Shown here in pieces: positions 59,481 to 64,000 of a DNA stretch of 64,000 nt. Numbering within the stretch: position 1 is the first letter of the stretch; the number at the start of each line of letters is the position of its first letter. This DNA is from Begonia masoniana (lineage: Eukaryota > Streptophyta > Magnoliopsida > Cucurbitales > Begoniaceae): NCBI GenBank assembly GCA_022432975.1, contig CM039511.1, forward strand, positions 47,874,902 to 47,938,901. The letters run 5' to 3'. Under the pieces are notes generated by a model. That model did no database searches and was not told the origin of the DNA. It saw only the letters and a list, made by a program, of their open reading frames with translations. A program made the position numbers and the translations under genes.

Positions 59481-60190
59481 AATTCTCTTTGATTTCTTTC
59501 GAAACTAACCGAATAGTAATGGAAGTTCACAAGTGGCGAACTAAACAAGACAAACCAAAATAACAGACACTACAATTAGTGATGAAAGAACTAGCTCAAA
59601 ATAATCAGAATAGTATAAGGATGCAAAGGAACAATCCAATGAGGTAAGGTAGTTGAATAGATTTAGAGAAACACATTTTTTTTTTTTTTTTGAATTTGTA
59701 ACCGAATTGGTAACCGAATTTGTAACAGAATTGGTAACCGAATTTGTAACCGAATTGTAACCGAATTTGTAACCGAATTGGTAACTGAATTTGTAGATAA
59801 CTTTTTAGTACCCAAACCAGATCGGAATTTTACGTTTAGGTACGATTTGGAAAGATCAAAATCTCATCTAACAACTTAAAGAATAACACTTTCGCAATCG
59901 GAATCGTTATCAAGATGAAAACTGCGAAATACTTTTGAGAATCACCAATCCTTGACAGTTACAAAATTTCACTTTTGAATAAGCAAACAAGATCCGATTT
60001 TGACGTTTCAACACAGATCAGAAAGCTGACACGACGTTCTATGATTCATATGAAGACGATGTTTTCGTTTGACGCATATTTGAATAGCGAATCATCGAAA
60101 TAAATTGAAACAGATTTCAAGACTCAAGATTAAAATTTCTGAAACAAAACAAAACGGAAAGGAGGGATAGAACCTGACGAACTCGATTTG

Positions 60191-60202
60191 GCTCTGATAC
60201 CA
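60191..60202 (-). promoter_or_regulatory. Element D primer-binding site
   Basis: TGGTATCAGAGC on the element strand, separated by TT from LTR end GCATCA. Confidence 0.94.
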
Positions 60203-60204
60203 AA

Positions 60205-60876
60205 TGATGCGAACCACGCCAACGATGTGACGATGACCCACGATCAAAATATTGGCGTCGTCGCTAACCCAGAATCTACAAGTTCGAAAAGGAAATCCTT
60301 GACCCGAAATCTATATAGATCCGAACCTTGGAATGAGGAGGACGCCACAAACGAATATGCCTGTTTGTTTGATAAGTCAGATTTTGAACGCCACAAGGAG
60401 AACCTTGATAAGTTCGGAGTTTCTTCAAGAAACTAAGAGAAATTCTCTCACAATTAGATAAAACCTGAATACCCTTTTTTATTCAACTAGGAATGAATTT
60501 ATAGGCATGAAACACCCCTTCATGCTAGGGTTTCAAGAACAAAATTACTATCTTGTCCTTGTAACTCTTAATTAAAATAATGACAATTGCTAAAATAATG
60601 ACAACTTATGACTTGACATACGACAAGTACTTTTTAAACCCTTAAAAAAAAACGACAATCGAATTAACTAAATAAATAAAACGAAAATGACATAAAAATC
60701 ATCCCAAAACAGCTTGGATTAAGAGAACAATCTCTGGTTCTTGCTTCTGAATGCAATTTCCTTCTTGAGGTAAGATTTGACGGACCAAATTGCTCATTTG
60801 CTCCTTGATCTGCTTTGCCTTTGCTCTCGTTATTGGTCCATCCACTTGTAATGTATCCGTCTTGAGGTCCTCATCA
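60205..60876 (-). repeat. Element D 5' LTR
   Basis: 672 bp, near-identical to 53798-54469. Its outer part (60699-60876) carries the orphan pol C-terminus, as expected for an LTR that overlaps pol. Confidence 0.95.
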
Positions 60877-60881
60877 CTTAA

Positions 60882-60921
60882 GTGCGCTTTTGGGAGGAGT
60901 AAGGGACCCGATATCATATCA
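60882..60921 (+). repeat. F LTR, right part (after element D)
   Basis: GTGCGCTTTTGGGAGGAGTA...ATATCATATCA, the last 40 bp of the F LTR interrupted by element D. Confidence 0.88.
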
Positions 60922-61282
60922 CTTAGACCACAAGTAATGTTGCCAAGTTTCCAGAGCTCTCACCAATGCATAAAGTTCTTTGTCATAGGTAGAGTAATTC
61001 AAAGCAGCTCCATTAAGTTTCTCACTGAAATAGGCAATGGGTCTCTTGTCTTGCATGAGTACGGCACCTATACCAATACCTGAAGCATCACATTCGATTT
61101 CAAAGGTTTTGGAAAAATCTGGTAAGAGAAGTAAAGGAGCAGTACTTAACTTTTCTTTTAAGGTGTTGAAAGCCTTTTCTTGTGCATCACCCCATTTGAA
61201 CCCAACACTTTTCTTGATAATTTCCGTCAATGGAGCAGCAATGGGGCTGAAGTTTGGAACAAACCTTCGATAGAAACCAGCC
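60922..61282 (-). pseudogene. Gypsy RT/RNase H fragment (C/E-type)
   Basis: Frame 60919-61290 reads [20 protein letters not shown] (end of RT), [18 protein letters not shown] and [20 protein letters not shown] (RNase H). Bounded on the left by the F LTR and on the right by LTR E. Probably part of the element into which LTR E inserted. Confidence 0.85.
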
Positions 61283-62017
61283 TGATGCAAACCTCAACAA
61301 ACTTGTTGTGAGACCCAACGTCAATAGATGGAATCAACTTCAGGATCGCCCAATAGTAGTTTCAACGTTTAGGACTAATGACCCCGTGGTTATATGACAA
61401 CCAGAAACCAATAGTATCAAGAAAGGAATATTGACCCCGTTGCTATGGAAGAGCAAGAAACCAATATTATAAGGGTTGGAAATCAAGTGGTTGCACTTGA
61501 AATTTCCGCAAGTTCTTCAAAAGAACAGATTGGAGGAAATTCTCACAAGATAATTCTCATTCTAGTGTGTCTTACAATGAAGAACTCCCAAGTATTTATA
61601 GGCTTACAAGAATAGTCTAGAATAGGCATTAAATAGCCTTGAAAACATAAGAAAGAACTTTGCTACTAATATGGACTAGGTTCAGCCTTCTTTGGAAACC
61701 ATCAAAACACCCTTTGGCCTTCTCTATGACAATATTAAATGCTTAGTGGATGTCACTTCGAAATTACTCCTTCTAGAGCCTTCTTTGCTTAATTGGTAAT
61801 CATTTGGGCCTAATGAAACTCCATTTGTATTTGTAATACATTAATAACTTTAAAGCCCATTTCTTCAAGTGGTCTTGGTTCTTGAAATAAGTTATTTTGG
61901 ACTTCTTCTTGAAGCTTCTTAGCCCTAGCTCTAGTGATAGGTCCATTTGGTATTTTCAATTCCATTAAGTATTCTTCTTGGCCCAATTCTTCTTCAATGT
62001 CATCCTTGCCCACATCA
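61283..62017 (-). repeat. LTR E, complete, minus orientation
   Basis: Plus-strand TGATGCAAACC...CCCACATCA, about 735 bp. On its own strand it begins TGATGTGGGC after the purine tract GAGAGGGAGAA (62018-62028) and encodes a GPITRARAKKLQEE pol tail (frame 61810-62013). TATAAATA lies near 61597. It acts as the 3' LTR of the deleted element to its right. Confidence 0.87.
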
Positions 62018-63061
62018 TTCTCCCTCTCTTGAAAAGGATTCGTCCTCGAATCTGGACCGTGATTTTATTGATTGCTCGGCAATCGACGCACATTCTCCAA
62101 GTTCCATCTTTCTTGGGGACCAACAAGACAGGAACCGCACATGGACTCATGCTTTCTCGAACATGTCCTTTGGCTAGCAGCTCTTCAACTTGCCTTTGAA
62201 GTTCCTTTGTTTCTTCTGGATTACTTCGATAGGCGGGTCAATTAGGAATGGTAGCTCCTGGAATGAAGTCAATTCGATGCTCAATGCCTCTTATTGGCGG
62301 CAATCCTGGTGGCGTTTCCTCAGGAAAGACATCTTCAAATTCCTTCATTTCTCCACTTTCATTGAGCCATTGGAGACGATATGGTCGAGGGTGTTTTAGA
62401 GTCTTTAATCCAAGCATGTCCACCATCATCTTACTTGCAAAATTCACACAACTTCCTCCATCTATAATCAAACCACAAACCTTTTCTTTAACATGGCAGC
62501 GCGTATAGAAAATGTTTTCACGTTGTTGACGGTCATCATCTTCTATAGTTTGAACATGGAGGGTTCGAAGAACTATTAAGGCTTGGCCAGCAACTGCATG
62601 TTCGGTATCACTAGCTTCTTCAAGTGGTGGCATAGCTTCATTGTCACTTTCTTCTTCAGAAACAATATCTCCATTATTTAACATGATCATAGTTCTTTTA
62701 TTTGGGCATTGTGAAGAAATATGACCAATTCCATGACATTTAAAACACTTAATATCTCGATTTCTTTGGGTTGGGGTATAACTAGTACCTTTCTCAACGT
62801 GCTTGGCCATTACTTTTTCATCTTTTGGCTTGGAAGTCGACTGCTCTTCTTGCCGTATAGTAGAGTTCCATTTTGACTTCCCACTCAAAGAAGTAAAAGT
62901 TTCGTGCTTGGAGGTTGATCTTCCTCCTCTTTTGAGTTGCCTTTCAACCTTCATGGCCATGTGGACAACCTCTTCAAGTTCCACGTAGTGCTGCAATTCT
63001 ACTATATTTGCAATTTCACGATTGAGACCACAAATGAACCGAGCCATGGTTGCTTCAGACC
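62018..63061 (-). pseudogene. Deleted C/E element: gag end, zinc knuckle, part of protease, RT start
   Basis: Read on minus: gag ([14 protein letters not shown]), zinc knuckle [14 protein letters not shown], protease start ([12 protein letters not shown]), then a direct in-frame join from NESGEMK to EFEDVFPEE that skips the rest of protease and the linker. A stop in NRPAYR (about 62238) ends this 278-residue frame. RT N-terminus ([18 protein letters not shown]) then jumps to the LTR-proximal pol tail, deleting most of RT, RNase H and integrase. At the right, gag is cut and joined to LTR E in the opposite orientation. Confidence 0.87.
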
Positions 63062-63451
63062 ATATTAGAAGCAAAGTTCTTTCTCATGTTTTCAAGGCTA
63101 TTTAATGCCTATTCTAGACTATTCTTGTAAGCCTATAAATACTTGGGAGTTCTTCATTGTAAGACACACTAGAATGAGAATTATCTTGTGAGAATTTCCT
63201 CCAAACTGTTCTTCTGTAGAACTTGCGGAAATTTCAAGTGCAACCACTTGATTTCCAACCCTTATAATATTGGTTTCTTGCTCTTCCATAGCAACGGGGT
63301 CAATATTCCTTTCTTGATACTATTGGTTTCTGGTTGTCATATAACCACGGGGTCATTAGTCCTAAACTTTGAAACTACTATTGGGCGATCCTGAAGTTGA
63401 TTCCATCTATTGACGTTGGGTCTCACAACAAGTTTGTTGAGGTTTGCATCA
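63062..63451 (+). repeat. LTR E 3' part, plus orientation
   Basis: CCATATTAG...GAGGTTTGCATCA, matching the reverse of about 61283-61670; TATAAATA at about 63134. Faces the minus-oriented LTR E at 61283-62017 across the deleted gag region. Confidence 0.85.
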
Positions 63452-63453
63452 TT

Positions 63454-63465
63454 TGGTATCAGAGA
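63454..63465 (+). promoter_or_regulatory. Primer-binding site after LTR E
   Basis: TGGTATCAGAGA two bases after LTR end CATCA; the same form as the C primer site. Confidence 0.9.
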
Positions 63466-63657
63466 CACCATCTCTGTTCCCCGGTGTCGCTTGAGGTTCG
63501 ACAGATTGCCGACCGAGGCGGTCGGGTCTCAAGGGGGTGGGGATGATACGTCCCACATCGGAAATGGAGTGTCTCCTGGCACAGGATATAAGGGCGGGGT
63601 CAAACCTCCCCCCTTAAGTGCGCTTTTGGGTGGAGTTAAGGTTCTGTGCCTTTATCA
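63466..63657 (+). mobile_element. TRIM F-variant internal region and LTR
   Basis: 63466-63543 is a short GC-rich internal region ending in a purine tract (CAAGGGGGTGGGGA). 63544-63657 is a 114-bp LTR (TGATACGTCCCACATCGG...TTTATCA) sharing length, the CTTAAGTGCGCTTTTGGG motif and a GGATATAAGG TATA region with family F. No 5' LTR of this type is present; LTR E takes its place, so this is a chimera. Confidence 0.8.
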
Positions 63658-63659
63658 TT

Positions 63660-63778
63660 TGGTATCAAAACCTTTTGAAAAGTTTTACAAACAAGAAGGA
63701 TATTTGTTTCGAGAAAATAGACTTTGCATTCCACAATGTTCTTTGCGTGAATTGCTTGTTCGAGAGTCACATGGGGGG
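63660..63778 (+). pseudogene. Integrase zinc-domain fragment after a primer-site-like sequence
   Basis: TGGTATCAAAACC follows the F-variant LTR end by TT and resembles a primer site. It runs straight into a pol fragment reading EKFYKQEGYLFRENRLCIPQ and RELLVRESHGG, the start of integrase. It ends at the D LTR. Confidence 0.75.
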
Positions 63779-64000
63779 TGATGCGAACCACGCCAACGAT
63801 GTGACGATGACCCACGATCAAAATATTGGCGTCGTCACTAACCCAGAATCTACAAGTTCGAAAAGGAAATCCTTGACCCGAAATCTATATAGATCCGAAC
63901 CTTGGAATGAGGAGGACGCCACAAACGAATATGCCTGTTCGTTTGATAAGTCAGATTTTGAACGCCACAAGGAGAACCTTGATAAGTTCGGAGTTTCTTC
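63779..64000 (-). repeat. Element D-type LTR, partial at window end
   Basis: TGATGCGAACCACGCC onward, matching the first 222 bp of both D LTRs with very few differences (for example GTCGTCACT for GTCGTCGCT). Likely another D insertion continuing beyond the window. Confidence 0.92.

Larger units (their letters stand above)
58980..60190 (-). other. Element D leader with duplicated conserved element
   Basis: 1.2-kb leader. The conserved leader element is present twice as a diverged direct repeat, 59023-59155 and 59349-59480 (326-bp offset), separated by a 30-base T run and AT-rich DNA. A short array of GTAACCGAATT(T/G)G units lies at about 59695-59790. No coding region is supported. Confidence 0.78.
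53798..60876 (-). mobile_element. Element D: young, complete Ty3/gypsy chromovirus (CRM/Reina-like)
   Basis: 7079 bp on minus with perfect 5-bp target duplication CTTAA (53793-53797 and 60877-60881), inside an F LTR. LTRs of 672 bp each (53798-54469; 60205-60876); by eye I find one difference (C at 53959, T at 60366), so insertion is recent. Polypurine tract GAGGGAGGGAA at 54470-54480, primer site 60191-60202. The coding region is complete in content but broken by several 1-base frameshifts. A further D LTR starts at 63779, so D is multicopy. Confidence 0.95.

Overview
The window is repeat-dense nuclear DNA of a flowering plant, and I see no host gene. About 21 kb is a 208-bp tandem satellite, roughly 100 monomers in five blocks. 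Almost all the rest is LTR retrotransposons: Ty3/gypsy chromoviruses of a CRM/Reina-like type (called A, B, C/E and D here), a Tekay/Del-type chromovirus, a tiny 114-bp-LTR TRIM family (F), and one Ty1/copia remnant. The mix of satellite with CRM-like elements suggests a centromere or pericentromere. The species cannot be named from the sequence.

Layout. 1-8870: homogeneous satellite, decaying to the right. 8871-9745: unidentified insertion with palindromic short repeats. 9746-11692: satellite. 11693-18400: element A (minus), nearly complete, one in-frame stop, 5' LTR truncated. 18401-20674: satellite. 20675-30454: element B (plus), a tandem LTR-internal-LTR-internal structure, heavily mutated and cut off at the right. 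30455-32674: satellite with a 3-monomer higher-order repeat. 32675-32774: 100 N gap. 32775-34293: scrambled copia, Tekay-LTR and gypsy pieces. 34294-40733: satellite carrying a TRIM solo LTR and a complete TRIM. 40734-50831: Tekay-type element (plus) with 2.5-kb LTRs and one in-frame stop, preceded by the tail of a second copy. 50832-53592: C gag-pro-RT fragment (minus) whose 5' side joins a 114-bp-type LTR. 53593-60921: inverted F LTRs, one of them split by the young element D (minus, 672-bp LTRs, 5-bp target duplication CTTAA). 60922-64000: chimeric pieces of C/E, F and D.

How the parts relate. Elements A, B, C/E and D share three things: the same initiator-Met-type primer site (TGGTATCAGAGC or close), LTRs that begin TGATG and end CATCA, and a conserved motif block in the leader upstream of gag. 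In A and D, and probably B and E, the pol reading frame runs through the polypurine tract into the 3' LTR, so each 5' LTR carries an orphan pol tail. Many pieces look like LTR exchanges at the primer-binding site or ectopic recombination products. The TRIM copies mark how satellite monomers were duplicated after the insertion. All names are from motif recognition by eye; no database search was possible.
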